Source: Prorocentrum cordatum (lineage: Eukaryota > Sar > Dinophyceae > Prorocentrales > Prorocentraceae). Taken from it: a stretch of DNA of 64,000 bases. Shown here in pieces: positions 1 to 10,259 of the stretch. Location of the stretch: positions 1 through 64,000 of the forward strand of contig CAUYUJ010018865.1 in the NCBI GenBank assembly GCA_963575745.1. Reading direction: 5' to 3'. The position numbers were made by a program, and so were the translations under genes. Positions within the stretch are counted from its first letter, which is position 1; every line of letters begins with the position of its first letter. Below the pieces are notes generated by a model that ran no database searches, was not told the DNA's origin, and saw nothing but the letters and a program-made list of their open reading frames with translations.

Positions 1-517
1 CAGGGTCTCCGCCTCCCTTCTCAGTGTCCTCATCTATTTCCTCTTCAGCATCCTCCTCCCGCTGCTCTCAGAAAATCTTCCTCCACCTCCTCTTCACCTC
101 CTCCCTTACATGTTTGTTAACGGGTTTTCTTAGTGCGCGTGTAGATAGGGCCGTGAACAGCCCAAAATCGAGCGTCAATTTTTTTTTTAAAAAAAATATT
201 GACGCCTGTTTTTGGCCTAGAATCCCCTCGGGCCTTAAAAGATCCGTCTTCCCCCTTCCTCCCGCCTCCCCCCAACTCCCCATTCGCTTGTGCACCCCCT
301 CCGCCCCCTCCTGATCTTCCCCTCCTCCCATCCTAGGACCCCTTGGTTGGAACCCCCATGGAGCGCAACCCCGCGCGTGTCCGACCCTGCCCCATCGAGT
401 CTCACGCCAAAGGATCCTACCCACTTCGTTTTTGTTGAGGAGGAAACCCGACAATGCCAGTTGCATAGGAATAAGTCCTAACGAGACGCCGTTCAGTTTG
501 GACGTTTCGAATCGCAT
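1..517. other. Left flank, no gene recognised
   Basis: Pyrimidine-rich sequence with short T and A runs around 180-200. Open frames exist on both strands, but none shows a domain or codon pattern I can defend. It leads into the relict spliced leader at 518. Confidence 0.5.
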
Positions 518-537
518 CAGTAGCCATCTGGTTCGAG
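518..537 (+). promoter_or_regulatory. Relict dinoflagellate spliced-leader sequence
   Basis: Positions 518-537 read CAGTAGCCATCTGGTTCGAG. Against the canonical leader (CCGTAGCCATTTTGGCTCAA plus a final G) it matches 16 of 20 aligned positions with a one-base deletion in the T run. It lies 22 nt upstream of the ATG of the next ORF. In dinoflagellates such relics are known to mark genes re-inserted from trans-spliced mRNA. The match is degenerate, so identity is inferred. Confidence 0.6.
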
Positions 538-559
538 CACCCGCCGAGGTTTCCCACAT

Positions 560-1621
560 ATGCCCAAGGCCGTCGCGATCCACCTTGATGAAAACACGCT
601 GATTGCGAGCTTGGCGGAGCCCCCGCCGACGGCGCTCAAGAAAGGCGTCGTCGAGTACCCATCGGCCAACTTCAAGCTCGCGCCGCGTTGGGAGTCGATG
701 AAGCCCTACCAGGACTTCCTCAAGGCGATCCTGATCGCCACGGATGGCCGCCCTCGCATTCTACACAGTTCGTTCTTCAAGGGCGTATTGGCATGGTCCA
801 AGAAGGAGGGCATCGAGACCAGCGACGACGTCCTGGAACGCGGGTGTTACCTGCTGAGGGCTATGTTGAGTCAGATGGCAAACCACAAATCGAAGGGCCG
901 TGGGGTGCCTGTTCGCTTCAGGAGGTACTTCCAGCCTTTGTTCAACATGATTGTGGTCGACCGCGCGCCTCTGCCCGATGACGATTCGGAATCGGACGAT
1001 GTGCAGGTGCTCGAGGATGAGGACGGGGACGACGACGAGGACAATGCCATCGAGATCCCGAGCAGCTCGGACGAGGACGGCGGTGACCGCCATGACGGCC
1101 TCTTCTCTAGCGCAGATCCAGATCTCCAGAGGCTTCTGTCTGAGCGTCGGACTCGCCTTCGCACCAAGACCAAGAAGGATAATTGCGCGTACCCGTATCC
1201 CAACGCCGAGCTCGTGCCCATGGGCTTCGACAGCTACAGCGGGACTGACCTCGCAGAGCTCGCCGACGTGGGCATGCCAGTCTTGGACCCCAAGGCGTTC
1301 GCGAACTTGAACGCTAAGCTGAAGGCCGAGCGCATCGAGAAGCAGACGGCCTCCAAGGCTATGAAGGCCAAGTCGCCCGTGAAGGCCAAGTCGCCCATGA
1401 AGGCAACGACGGCCATGAAAACCAAGAAGCCCCCCAAGAAGCGTGCACAGGGCGACGTGGCAGAGGCCAAGCGCCAGCACAGCCTTTTCTACCACCAAAA
1501 GTTGACCGAGTGTAGGAGGCCGGGCAAGAGCATTGATGTCTGCAAGGAGGAAGCGCGGGCCGCTGCCAAACTAGGAATGGCGGAGTGGCGCGCGACCAGG
1601 GCTGCAGCCAGCAGCGCCTGA
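560..1621 (+). CDS. Intronless hypothetical protein, acidic centre and basic Lys-rich tail
   Basis: 353 aa from ATG at 560 to TGA at 1619-1621. I do not recognise a family. The N-terminal ~130 residues look globular (W44, a predicted helix around 48-60, FRRYFQPLFNM near 120-130). Residues 139-176 are strongly acidic (DDDSESDD, DEDGDDDED, SSSDEDGGD). Residues 267-295 form a basic repeat with AMKAKSPVKAKSPMK, a style common in dinoflagellate nuclear proteins. The C-terminus (301-345) is helical with two Cys. Acidic plus basic low-complexity segments suggest a nucleic-acid or chromatin-associated protein, by inference only. The lack of introns and the upstream spliced-leader relic suggest a retroposed gene copy. 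Confidence 0.75.
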   Translation: MPKAVAIHLDENTLIASLAEPPPTALKKGVVEYPSANFKLAPRWESMKPYQDFLKAILIATDGRPRILHSSFFKGVLAWSKKEGIETSDDVLERGCYLLRAMLSQMANHKSKGRGVPVRFRRYFQPLFNMIVVDRAPLPDDDSESDDVQVLEDEDGDDDEDNAIEIPSSSDEDGGDRHDGLFSSADPDLQRLLSERRTRLRTKTKKDNCAYPYPNAELVPMGFDSYSGTDLAELADVGMPVLDPKAFANLNAKLKAERIEKQTASKAMKAKSPVKAKSPMKATTAMKTKKPPKKRAQGDVAEAKRQHSLFYHQKLTECRRPGKSIDVCKEEARAAAKLGMAEWRATRAAASSA

Positions 1622-1820
1622 TCAGATCGATTGGCTGAGCAAGATATCTTCACGTACTCAGTAGTGCGAGGGTCTCAATACACGTAGGGTTTCATAGCGC
1701 ATGGGGCAGGGGTCTCCTGCTGCTGTTTCGTTTTAGCTCGAGCTGATGGCAATTCATTTTGACGAGTCCGCAAGGGCGCTGAGATCAAGCCCATGCTCGC
1801 GGGGAGGCAACGGACCGCTG

Positions 1821-1821
<1 letters not shown>

Positions 1822-1854
<33 letters not shown>

Positions 1855-1855
1855 G

Positions 1856-1934
<79 letters not shown>

Positions 1935-1992
1935 TTCATCATCGTCCTCCTCATCCTCCTGCTGGCCCTCCTCGTCCTCATCCTCATCCTGA
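1822..1992. repeat. ATC/CAG trinucleotide microsatellite
   Basis: A short CAG run at about 1832-1855 is followed by a long CAT array to about 1935, then degenerate CTC/ATC units. Reading frames through it on both strands (poly-His, poly-Ile, poly-Met) are repeat artefacts. It lies about 200 bp downstream of the first gene. Confidence 0.9.
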
Positions 1993-2611
1993 GCGAGTTC
2001 GGGATCGGGCCTTGGGCCGAAGAGTGGACCCCTGATGCCTACCCGCGCGGTGGCGCGTTGATAACCGCGCTTCGACTGCTCCGTGGGAACCCTGGATCAT
2101 GCAAGCACTGGTTGGGGAGATCGGCGGAGTCCCGAAAGGTCGAAGTAAGATCTCCCTGAGCCCGACGATATACATATCACTATCGTTCTGGCCACCCTTA
2201 TCGTGCTACCCTAAATTCCATGAGAGTACTTCCTGCCATCCGTGTCTTCAGTGGAATTCCCTCAGGGGCCAGGTCCTCGTGAGTAGTGCGTTGACATTGA
2301 CATGCAAAGGGCGCAGGTACGGATAGGATGGCGGAGAGAGGGGCGAGGAGGAGGTGGAGGAAAGGGAAGCCGTTCAAAGCGAGGACCCAACGCCGCATGA
2401 CGGTTGGGGAACAAAAGAATGAGCCAATTCAACACCCACGACAACAATTGCAGAGCATCGATTAGTGGCAACAGAAACGACCAGATCCGAAACGAAACGA
2501 ACCGTCCGCGAGTTTTGGCCCAAGATTGCCTTTCCTAGCATCCACGCTCGGTCGAGGGATGTCCGACCTAGAGTCCCAAGATTTAGAGAGCCCGTCAAGT
2601 ACAATGCTCAC

Positions 2612-3043
2612 ATGGCGGCCCGAGATGTTCGAAACGAACCTCCTGCTGACACTCCTCCGCCAGCTCCGTGCCCACAGACCTCTTTGGCGCCAGAATCGAT
2701 TGTCGTTCCTGAGGAATCAGAGACTGAGCAAGGCGAGCCGAACAAGCTACAGCACTTAGTCATAGTCCAGAACTTGCAGGAGATGCTTCTCGCAATGCAA
2801 TCATGGCGGGTCGAGCCAGACAAAGCCGATTCCAAGTACTTAGCCCAGGCCTTCGAGGGGAAAGCCGATCTCGAGTTGAAGGCAACGCTGCTCATGACGA
2901 GATGCGAGTCCCCCGATCTGAACCCTGAGTCGACAGCCGCTGACGACACCATGACAGAGTACAATCAGATTGCCGACGAGTACGAGGAGCTCGCAGCCAT
3001 TTTTTCCAGCGTGAAGCCAGAGAAAGTTCCCAAGACAGCCTAG
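2612..3043 (+). CDS. Hypothetical protein, helical and acidic
   Basis: 143 aa from the first ATG (2612). The frame stays open upstream to a GTG at 2465 but lacks an earlier ATG. The first ~45 residues are Pro/Glu-rich and probably disordered (PPADTPPPAPCP). Residues 46-135 are amphipathic and likely helical (NLQEMLLAMQSW, YNQIADEYEELAAIF). No family is recognised and there is no convincing spliced-leader relic upstream. Codon use resembles the neighbours. It could be a small gene or an exon of a longer one. Confidence 0.5.
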   Translation: MAARDVRNEPPADTPPPAPCPQTSLAPESIVVPEESETEQGEPNKLQHLVIVQNLQEMLLAMQSWRVEPDKADSKYLAQAFEGKADLELKATLLMTRCESPDLNPESTAADDTMTEYNQIADEYEELAAIFSSVKPEKVPKTA

Positions 3044-3419
3044 TTGTGGGCCAACCTTGCATCGTGCCTTCGAGCTACTCTCATTTTTTTGAGCCATGCC
3101 CGTTGGACTTGCTTGCAGGTGAATCTGTGTGAAAAATCTGCGCCTACGACCGCAATTCTTTCTGGGGGTACCGTTCCCATCCACCCCCCGTGCCAGCTGA
3201 AACTCGCCTCTACTGTCTCGAGTTGGTTTCGAGTTGTCTTCGGAATGAGATAGGGGGAGCGGGATTCACTTGTGCGTTCCCCCTCTGCTGGGGCCACTCG
3301 CTTTGTGCGGTCGCCCGAGGAGTCCTGGGCCCGAAGGGGTCTCGGTCGACCTGAGGAGTCAGGAAAAAACGACTTCTGCTGCTTTGCTTCTTGAGTTTGA
3401 CTGGGGAAGGGGCTTTATT

Positions 3420-3485
3420 TTGTGTTCCACCTCCGATTCCCTCCATCCTCGCCCTCCGATTCCGATTCCCTCCATCCTCGCCCTC
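3420..3485. repeat. Short direct repeat, two copies
   Basis: A ~23-bp segment beginning CCGATTCCCTCCATCCTC occurs twice, near 3432 and 3460, joined by CTCCGATT. Confidence 0.7.
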
Positions 3486-3667
3486 GCATCCGTCCTTCTT
3501 CATCGTCCTCCTCATCTTCCCTGCCCCGCCCCCCTTCTTGCGGGTGGATCCACCTTTCCACCTGCCGCGGTGCTCTCGGCGGCCCCAGCCCGAAAACGTA
3601 TGCGGCCCCGTCCCGCTGTTACGCGTTGGAGGGGGGTGAAGCGAGCGAGCAGACCGATCGGGAGCAA

Positions 3668-3790
3668 GAGGAAGCCGGCAGCACACGCGACACACAGAGG
3701 ACGCACACAACACACACACACACTCAACAGAACACAGAACACACACACACACACACCACACACAACACACGCACGCACGCACACTCTCTT
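3668..3790. repeat. CA-rich microsatellite upstream of gene
   Basis: Degenerate ACAC dinucleotide tract with interspersed AACAC and GCAC units. A similar CA tract lies downstream of the next gene (5352-5440), so the gene at 4105 sits between two CA tracts. Confidence 0.85.
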
Positions 3791-3819
3791 TCGAGCCTGG
3801 GACCGAAAAACAGAAAAAC

Positions 3820-3955
3820 AACATAAAAAAAAACCGAAAAAAAACAGAACTCTGTTTTTGTTTTCCAAACACATTGTAAAAACACAGTCAAAACAATAAA
3901 CACAGAAACAACATAAAAAAACAGAAGTCTGTTTTTTTCTGTTTTTAATGTTTCT
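3820..3955. repeat. A/T-rich tract with perfect small palindromes
   Basis: Repeats of AAACAGAA-type words. Positions 3915-3938 form a palindrome with 11-bp arms (A7 CAGA / TCTG T7) around AG. A second one (AAAACAGA-AC-TCTGTTTT) lies near 3841-3858. This is the most AT-rich stretch in the first 20 kb and lies just upstream of the spliced-leader relic of the next gene. Confidence 0.7.
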
Positions 3956-4030
3956 TCCTGTCTGCTCTGTTCGTTCTGTCAGATTATGTTTTGTTCTGCC
4001 GCAGTCTGCGACATTCTCTCGCGCTCTAGC

Positions 4031-4051
4031 CCGTAGGCACTCTGGCTCGAG
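4031..4051 (+). promoter_or_regulatory. Relict dinoflagellate spliced-leader sequence
   Basis: The 21 bases starting CCGTAGGCACTCTGGCTC match the canonical 21-nt leader core at 17 of 21 positions without gaps (mismatches at positions 7, 10, 12 and 19). They lie 53 nt upstream of the ATG at 4105, on the coding strand. An ungapped 17/21 match is expected about 0.01-0.02 times by chance in a window this size, by my rough estimate under uniform base composition. Confidence 0.7.
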
Positions 4052-4104
4052 GCAAGTTCGGTTTGAGCCAATCTTCCGAGGGGTCCACCTACTCTTCTGC
4101 CAGC

Positions 4105-5103
4105 ATGGCTCCCAAGAAGGCCAAGAAGGCCGACCTGAGCCCCCTTGCGAAACCAGTTGTGTCGGAGGCTGACCTTCAGCAGGCTAAGAAGGCGCTGCAG
4201 GACGAAGGAGAGAGAAAGCGGGCGAGGTCATCGCTCAAGTATTGGCTCGAGGAGAAGGGGCAGTACAATTCCTTCAAGAGCGTGACGACCGCCGAGAAGA
4301 AGGAGTTCTTGGAGGCGCACTGGGCCACCAAACTGAAGGAGAGGGCAGGAAAGTACGCGAGGACCAGCACGAAGGAGCACACCTTCGCCGACAAGGAGGC
4401 GCACCTGTTCCAATGGATGGGGAAATTCCAGATGCAGCAGGTGCTAGGAGAGCAAAAAGCTCAGAGTAAAACCGACAGCGGCAAGCTGATTACGAGGCCC
4501 GACCCCGACACGGGCAAGGAGGACGAGTGGTCGATCGAGTACAAAGTGTACCAGGACGGCGGAGGCAACGAGGAGCAGCGCATGAGAGGCGAGAAGCTTG
4601 AAAACAGCAAGGACGACCTGGACGAGACTGCAGCGAAGGAGGCTGACGACTTCATGCAGGAGATGTCCTCACACATGGGTTCTGGCTCGGGCTCTGCATC
4701 GTCTGGGGAGCCGCTCGTCAACGTGAAGATCGAGAAGACAGGCGGCGATGCGCCCGCCGAGCCGCCGAACCCCCACAAAGCCACTTTCGATAAAATCAAG
4801 GCGAACATCAAGTCCGAGATCCGCGTTCAGGGAGATCGCTTGATGAAGCTCAAGGAGATCTTCGAGAAGACCAAGACGGGCAAGTACGTGCAGTCCCTCA
4901 ACGACGACGTGAGCAAAATGATCCCGAAGATGTCCAAAGCCATCAAGACCATGGAGAGGGTGTTCTTGCAGAAGGGCGATGACGACATCGACGACGCAAT
5001 GATCCTGGCAGTCGCGAAGCAGGTGGATGAGGCTAGCTTGAACTACGATGCCGTCATCGATTGGGCCAGGCGCCTCATCACCGACAAGAAGAGGAAGAAG
5101 TGA
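4105..5103 (+). CDS. Intronless hypothetical protein, Lys-rich ends
   Basis: 332 aa from ATG at 4105 (context CAGCATGGC) to TGA. Translation from an upstream TTG is also open but lies downstream of the leader relic and is unlikely. The N-terminus is basic (MAPKKAKKAD). Residues 25-120 are charged and helical with conserved-looking aromatics (LKYWLEEKGQYNSFK, HLFQWMGKFQMQQVL). Residues 185-201 are Gly/Ser-rich. Residues 225-325 form a second helical domain ending in KKRKK. No family is recognised. Basic ends suggest a nuclear location. The intronless structure plus spliced-leader relic point to a retroposed, possibly still expressed, copy. Confidence 0.8.
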   Translation: MAPKKAKKADLSPLAKPVVSEADLQQAKKALQDEGERKRARSSLKYWLEEKGQYNSFKSVTTAEKKEFLEAHWATKLKERAGKYARTSTKEHTFADKEAHLFQWMGKFQMQQVLGEQKAQSKTDSGKLITRPDPDTGKEDEWSIEYKVYQDGGGNEEQRMRGEKLENSKDDLDETAAKEADDFMQEMSSHMGSGSGSASSGEPLVNVKIEKTGGDAPAEPPNPHKATFDKIKANIKSEIRVQGDRLMKLKEIFEKTKTGKYVQSLNDDVSKMIPKMSKAIKTMERVFLQKGDDDIDDAMILAVAKQVDEASLNYDAVIDWARRLITDKKRKK

Positions 5104-5244
5104 ACTCGATTGCCTTACCCTGTAAGCCTTCCATCGGGAGGTACTTCGCCTGATAGCTTCTGCTGGGCCAGGCAACGCGACTAGCTTTTGCTAGACACAG
5201 GGTAGCGCTACGCAGTAGCGCGATGCAAAACATACAACATCCAG

Positions 5245-5335
5245 ACCCTCCCAAACCGCCCGAAGAGAACTCCAAGAGCGCCCCTGGAGGCCCCCAAGAG
5301 ACCCCTGAAAGAGCCCCAAGAGAGGCTGGTGGGGA
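5245..5335. repeat. CCCCAAGAGG-type decamer minisatellite (copy 1)
   Basis: About eight degenerate units of a 9-11 bp word (GCCCCAAGAGA, GCCCCCAAGAG, CCCTGAAAGAG). The same word builds larger fields at 19.9, 57 and 62.6 kb. Confidence 0.7.
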
Positions 5336-5351
5336 TCCGCGAAGCGTGAAC

Positions 5352-5440
5352 AATACAAAGCACACAACGCAACACACACACAACAGACACAACACACACA
5401 CAACACACAACACACATAAAAGAACACACACGACACACAC
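5352..5440. repeat. CA-rich microsatellite downstream of gene
   Basis: ACAC and AACACAC units, matching the tract upstream of the same gene. Confidence 0.85.
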
Positions 5441-5916
5441 CGCAACTACGAACAAGTACAATGGCCATCCAGCAACGTCGACGATGAGGATACCACGCAC
5501 GAGCAAGACGAAACCCTAGGATCAACCCGCGCAACGGTTGCCTTAAATCATTTCGTTTTGGGAACCTGGATGTCTTCAAATAAACTGCGGTTTGAGAAAG
5601 GGCCCTTGGTGGCCCGAATTCGGGCGGCGAGCCGGCGTCAAACATCTCACTGGTATGGTTGAGGCCCCGTCGAGCTCAGATTCAGAGGGCCCTAGCCATT
5701 GAGAAATAGCATCCGATCGTGGTCGGCTGCCGTTCCACCGCTCCCGAGGCCACCCCAAGGTTCCAACAAAAACTGGCGGTTATGTTGTACCCTGCGCTCC
5801 TGCTAACTTTTCCGGCAACCCACGCGGGAACGATTGCCATGTCATGAGCAGAAGGACCGAACTCAGCATCATTCATAACCCCTCCCCCTCCCCAAAAAAA
5901 CGAAATACAAGAAGGA

Positions 5917-7951
5917 ATGATAATCACTCGGTCCTCGTTCATTCTTCGTGGACTCCTGCGCCATACGATTCCCCATCCTCCAATTCGATACCATCTCCCC
6001 CACGTCCGCAGCCGTTTTGGCAGTACGTGGATTCGGCACGTTTCCATACATATCTTTATGATCGTACCTGTTGCGATTGTTTCATGTTGCTTCGCATTCA
6101 GTGCCATCAGTGATGGGGTTACAATCTCAATGTCGGAGGGCCGTAAAGGGAGCTTGAAGCGTCGAGTCTGTGACACTCCTTCATCCAGAGGTTTGCAAGC
6201 GATCGCTTCTGATGCACAGCATTCTGGGAGCCTTCGCAAACGAGTCCGTGCTGAGAGTTCCAATCGCGCAGAGTCTTCCTCAAGCCTCCCGTTTAACAAA
6301 TGCATGCGAAGAGATTGGGCCAAGAGGGAGCTTCCGTCTAATCGTCTGCTTGAATACTGCCAAGCAGCTTCAAATCAAGGTGCGACGAACGTGATCAGAG
6401 TCTCAGAGAAATGGAACTCCAAGACAGCCCATCGTGCTGTGATTTCAGCTCTGGACTGGCCTGAGCATGCACCAGACATCACGTGGATTGATATTCCGAT
6501 CGGCCCAGAAGGGAAGCTCAAGAGCCATCCAGTCATTTGCCCTGTGCAAACGTTTCAACGCCTCGTTCATCATCGCAAGCCTTTCTGGGAAAAGCACTTT
6601 GGATGTAATGGTACTGCCTGTATGGAGTTTTGGAAATCGTTGGATGGTCACCCGATCGCTGACAGACACCCCGCCTTGAGAGCAGCGGACATGCCAAAAA
6701 CAATTCCTGTAGGGATGCACGCAGATGGGGCGCCAATAACAAAACACGATGGGTTGTTCACTCTTTCGTGGAATTCTCTATTGCCTTCTGGGGGTACGAC
6801 ACTGGAGACCAGGCTAGTACTCACTTGCGTCAAGAAATCAGAAATTGGCCCAGGCACGGTCGATGCCATATTCTCGTACTTTGCTTGGGCAATGAATGTG
6901 CTTTCGAGTGGCGTTACCCCAACGCATGATTGGAAACATCGTCGCTTGGATGGTGGAGGTCAGTATCTCGTTCCAGGAGGCTGGAGGGCAAGCCTGATTC
7001 AATGCCGAGGCGACTGGGAGTTCTATGCGAACTACTTGGGCTTGCCACGCTGGGATACTGACAATTGTTGCTGGCTCTGTAAGGCGAGCTTGAGCGATGA
7101 ACGCCTTCTTTGGACAGACACATCGCCAGACGCCCCATTCAGAAGAACATTGAGGTCGCATGAGAGCTTTCTGGCAGAACTCTCAGATGCAGGGAAACAA
7201 CCTTCGCCGTTGTTCAATATCGTTGGCCTTCGGCTCGAAGGGATCATGATATGTACATTGCACACCGTGGAGCTGGGGGTTGCAAGCCACATCATCGCGA
7301 ACAACATGGTCGATGCCATGAAGACGGGCTGCTACGAACCCAATCAAAAAAATACAGGCAGAACGCATGGCACGCGAGCTCAAAGATTGGTATCGCGAGC
7401 AGCCCAAAGAGATCAAATCTTCTAAGATCCAAGGTGAACTGACATACGAGCGTATCAAAACATCATCGCATTGGCCGAAGCTGAAGGCCAAAGCAGCCAC
7501 GACTCGGCATATGAGCAGGTTCGGGCTTCATCTTGCCAGAAAGCACAATTCTGGAAGCCTCCATGATAGGAGACGGTTGCTGGTTGCTGATATGTTAGTG
7601 CAATTCTACGACATAGTTGAGAAGGGACCCGATGTGTTGACGCCAGAACACTTGGAACGTTTGACTCGTTGCTCGGATCTCTTGCTTTCTACATACATCG
7701 CCCTCAGCAGGGAGAGCCTGGACAAGAATGAGAAAATGTGGAAACTAACACCGAAATTCCACTTGTTCTGGCATCTCGGGCACACCCAGTCGGCGTTCAG
7801 AAACCCTAGAACGTTTTGGACATATGCGGACGAGGACCTCCAACGACAGGTTGCCGACATCTCGAGGATGTGTCATATGAGCAACATGGCGCCAATGATT
7901 CTTTATAAATGGGTCGTTCTGTTGTGGGACGTTGTTGCGATGCAGGAATAG
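5917..7951 (+). pseudogene. Transposase-like ORF broken by one frameshift
   Basis: Two overlapping frames (5917-7425, 502 aa; 7367-7951, 194 aa) read as one protein if one base is lost in the A7 run at 7346-7352; the second frame is already open upstream as KKIQAERMARELK. The order of motifs resembles CACTA/Tnp2-type transposases: a first Asp in GMHADGAPITKHDGLF; a Cys pair in DNCCWLCKAS; then LHTVELGVASHIIANNM, comparable to the DPMHNLFLG block; and a C-terminal KLTPKFHLFWHLG segment. The Asp normally preceding the xxH of that block appears as Cys here (IMICTLHTVELG). Residues 1-70 are weakly hydrophobic and may be outside the true protein; an internal Met near 6130 (MSEGRKGSL) is an alternative start. 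Function is inferred from motif order only. The frameshift may be decay or a homopolymer sequencing error. Confidence 0.55.
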
Positions 7952-8094
7952 CTGCGCAAGGAATGTTGACCTTGTGGCATCAGCATCAACATCAATCCCA
8001 TCCCGTCCCATGGCTGCCGCCTTCCCCGCTCTGTCCTTGCTTTTCTCGCTTTCCTCCCTCTCCTGGTCGAAGTCCTCCTCCTCATTGTCCTGAT

Positions 8095-8232
8095 CCTCGT
8101 TCTCGTCTTCTTCCCCCTCCTCCCTCCTCCTCCTCCTCCTCCTCCTCCTCCTCCTCCTCCTCCTCCTCCTCCTCCTCCTCCTCCTCGTCCTCCTCTCCTC
8201 CTCCTCCTCCTCCGCCTCCTCCTCCTTTTTCT
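8095..8232. repeat. CTC trinucleotide array
   Basis: Nearly pure (TCC)n from about 8118 to 8228 with degenerate edges. Translated frames on both strands are low complexity. Confidence 0.95.
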
Positions 8233-8917
8233 GAGTCTTGTAAGAGTGGTCTATGTGTGACCGTACTAGAATTGGGATCCTATAGGCCATTCGATGGGCA
8301 ATCTCGGGACATTCCGAGCGGGACTTAGGCCTTGGGACCCTACATAGCGATGTTCCTCAAAATGGGCCACTGTAGGGACGGGTTTGGCATCGGGGTGTCT
8401 ACCAACAGATGTTGAAACATTATTTCGGGTACGATGGGATAATACCAGCGTAGGCTAACAGAACGCCAGGCGTAGTGGTGTACCTTCACGTTCGAGCCAC
8501 ACGGCAAGGAGGAGGGAGGAGGGAGGAAGGAGGAGGAGGAGGGAGGAAGAAAGGAAAAGGATGAGAAGCTTGGGGAACACCAACGATTCGAATGCAGACG
8601 ACACCCTGCACAGCGCTACTGGCACGAATCACGCCCTTGTTCCCATTTTTGATAGTGGGAGATGTAACGTGTGCTACTTTTTCATATGGTACCAAAAATG
8701 TGTGTCATGTGGGTGGTCGGGGGACCCCTCGGGGGAGGGGCTGGGGCTTCCGGGGGTCCCCGCAGCGGAAGCAGCAGGACACATATCTCGCAGGTCTGGG
8801 TAAATAGTGCGCGGAGGCGGTGGGGGGGCACGCGCGCGCACGCTGCCAGGCGGGAGGCAGAGCAGCACGGGATCCGGGCTGAATAAGGAACACTTACTTC
8901 TCAAAAGGGGTGGGGGA

Positions 8918-9100
8918 CCCTGACCCCTCGCGTTGTGACAAAAATCACGACGGAAGGTTTTTCCTTATTTTCGGCCTCCGGGGCCCTTACCGGGCCTAGG
9001 GACCGTCATCAAAACGACTCAGGATGCAAAACCGGTCCCGGGGAAGGAGTCCAGACCACTGGGGGTCGACGTTGTGAAAAATCACAACGTCGGGGGTCTG
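8918..9100 (-). mobile_element. Family-2 inverted-repeat element
   Basis: A ~183-bp element whose central block (ACCGGTCCCGGGGAAGG) and arms recur about twelve times in the window. Ends resemble CCCTGACCCC / GGGGGTCTG. Terminal arms contain TGTGA...TCAC sub-palindromes around A/T runs. It carries no ORF. I define + as the orientation reading CCGGTTTTTCGTCCTGAGTC, so this copy is minus. Confidence 0.75.
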
Positions 9101-9588
9101 AGGAGGAGGGGGCGGGCGTTTCTTGGTAATTTGGCAGACGGGGCGGGGGTCGAACCGCAAAAGCAGATCGTGGCGGCACGTCGCTAGAAAGGGGCTCGGC
9201 CGCTCCTTCGGACTTCGCAGGCTCACTTGGAAAAAAAGTGCTTCGTTCCTTGTTTATCATTCCTTAGGTCAGGCGGGATCCTGTAGCAGCCCCGACGTCG
9301 GCGACGGCGCCGGCGTTGGGCGGCGGCGAGACCGACGACGCCCGACGGCCTCCGAAGGCCTCCGCGGGCTCCAGAAAGGACCGGCCGCTCCTCCCCAGAG
9401 GTGTGACGGCGACGGCGACGGCAGCGAACGACCGAGAGGCGAACGAGCGAACTGAGACTGTTTCATAACCGACCCCCCTCCCCATCGGCGTGGCCTGGGC
9501 TCCACTGGCCGATCTGCCCCCCTGGGTGGGGGTGCAGGCCGTCTCCGTCTGGTCTCGAGTGGTCTATCCCCAGCTGGGGTGGCAGAGT

Positions 9589-9841
9589 GGTGGGGCCCGG
9601 GATGGGGATGGAGATGGGGACCCGGACAAGCGACACCCTGATTTTTTCGGGACGGCATCCCCGCAGATTCCCGACCCTTTCCCCAGGACCGGTTTTTCGT
9701 CCAGAATCGTTTTTTTGACGGTCCCGAGGACCGGGGAGGGCCCCCGGGGCCGAAAATAGCCGAAAACATCCCGTCCTGCTTTTTCTACGACGCGATCATG
9801 TCTGGGGCCGGTGGGGCTCGGGATGGGGATGGAGATGGGGA
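9589..9841 (+). mobile_element. Family-2 element flanked by 32-bp direct repeats
   Basis: The element occupies about 9621-9806. The 32 bp immediately left (9589-9620, starting GGTGGGGCCCGGGATGGGG) recur just right of the element at 9810-9841 with one mismatch. The element left end reads CCCGGACAAGCGAC, a variant of CCCAGACATGCGAC seen in other copies. Confidence 0.75.
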
Positions 9842-10042
9842 TGGGGGTCGGTTGGACGATACCGATGAGCGAGGCACAGCGACGAGGACGACCCCCGACG
9901 ACGACGGCGACGCCCCCCCCCGGAGCTCGCGAGCGGGCGCTCGCCGCGGGCGGGCGGGAGCGGGCGCGGGCGCGCGCGCGCGCGGGCGCGCGCGCGCGAG
10001 GGGAGAAGAGAAGACGCCGTGTGTCCAGGAGGCACGCGAGCA

Positions 10043-10259
10043 CGATGTTGCTCCCATCGTACTTCAGGACCGCATCCCAGAAATCATGTCGAACACCCGG
10101 AGAAGTGTCGAAAGAGTGCCGAAACCGTGTCGAAACAGTGTCGGACGAGTGTATCCCAGGGCCCGACTCGTGAAAACCATCGAGTTGTTGGGTAATTACT
10201 TGTTTGGTGCTCGAAATTCTTTCCCGTGATCCAGGCTCAGGTAGGTCAGGACATCATAA
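10043..10259 (+). mobile_element. Family-6 short element with imperfect 8-bp TSD
   Basis: Shares ~200 bp with 25559-25769 (CCCATCGTACTT, AGTGTCGAAAGAGT, CCCAGGGCCCGA, GGTGCTCGAA). Flanks CGCGAGCA (10035-10042) and AGCGAGAA (10260-10267) agree at 6 of 8. It has no ORF. Confidence 0.65.

Noticed and set aside
761-1498. 245-aa minus-strand ORF opposite the first gene
   Set aside because: Shadow of a GC-rich coding frame; the plus frame has an ATG, an upstream leader relic and realistic composition.
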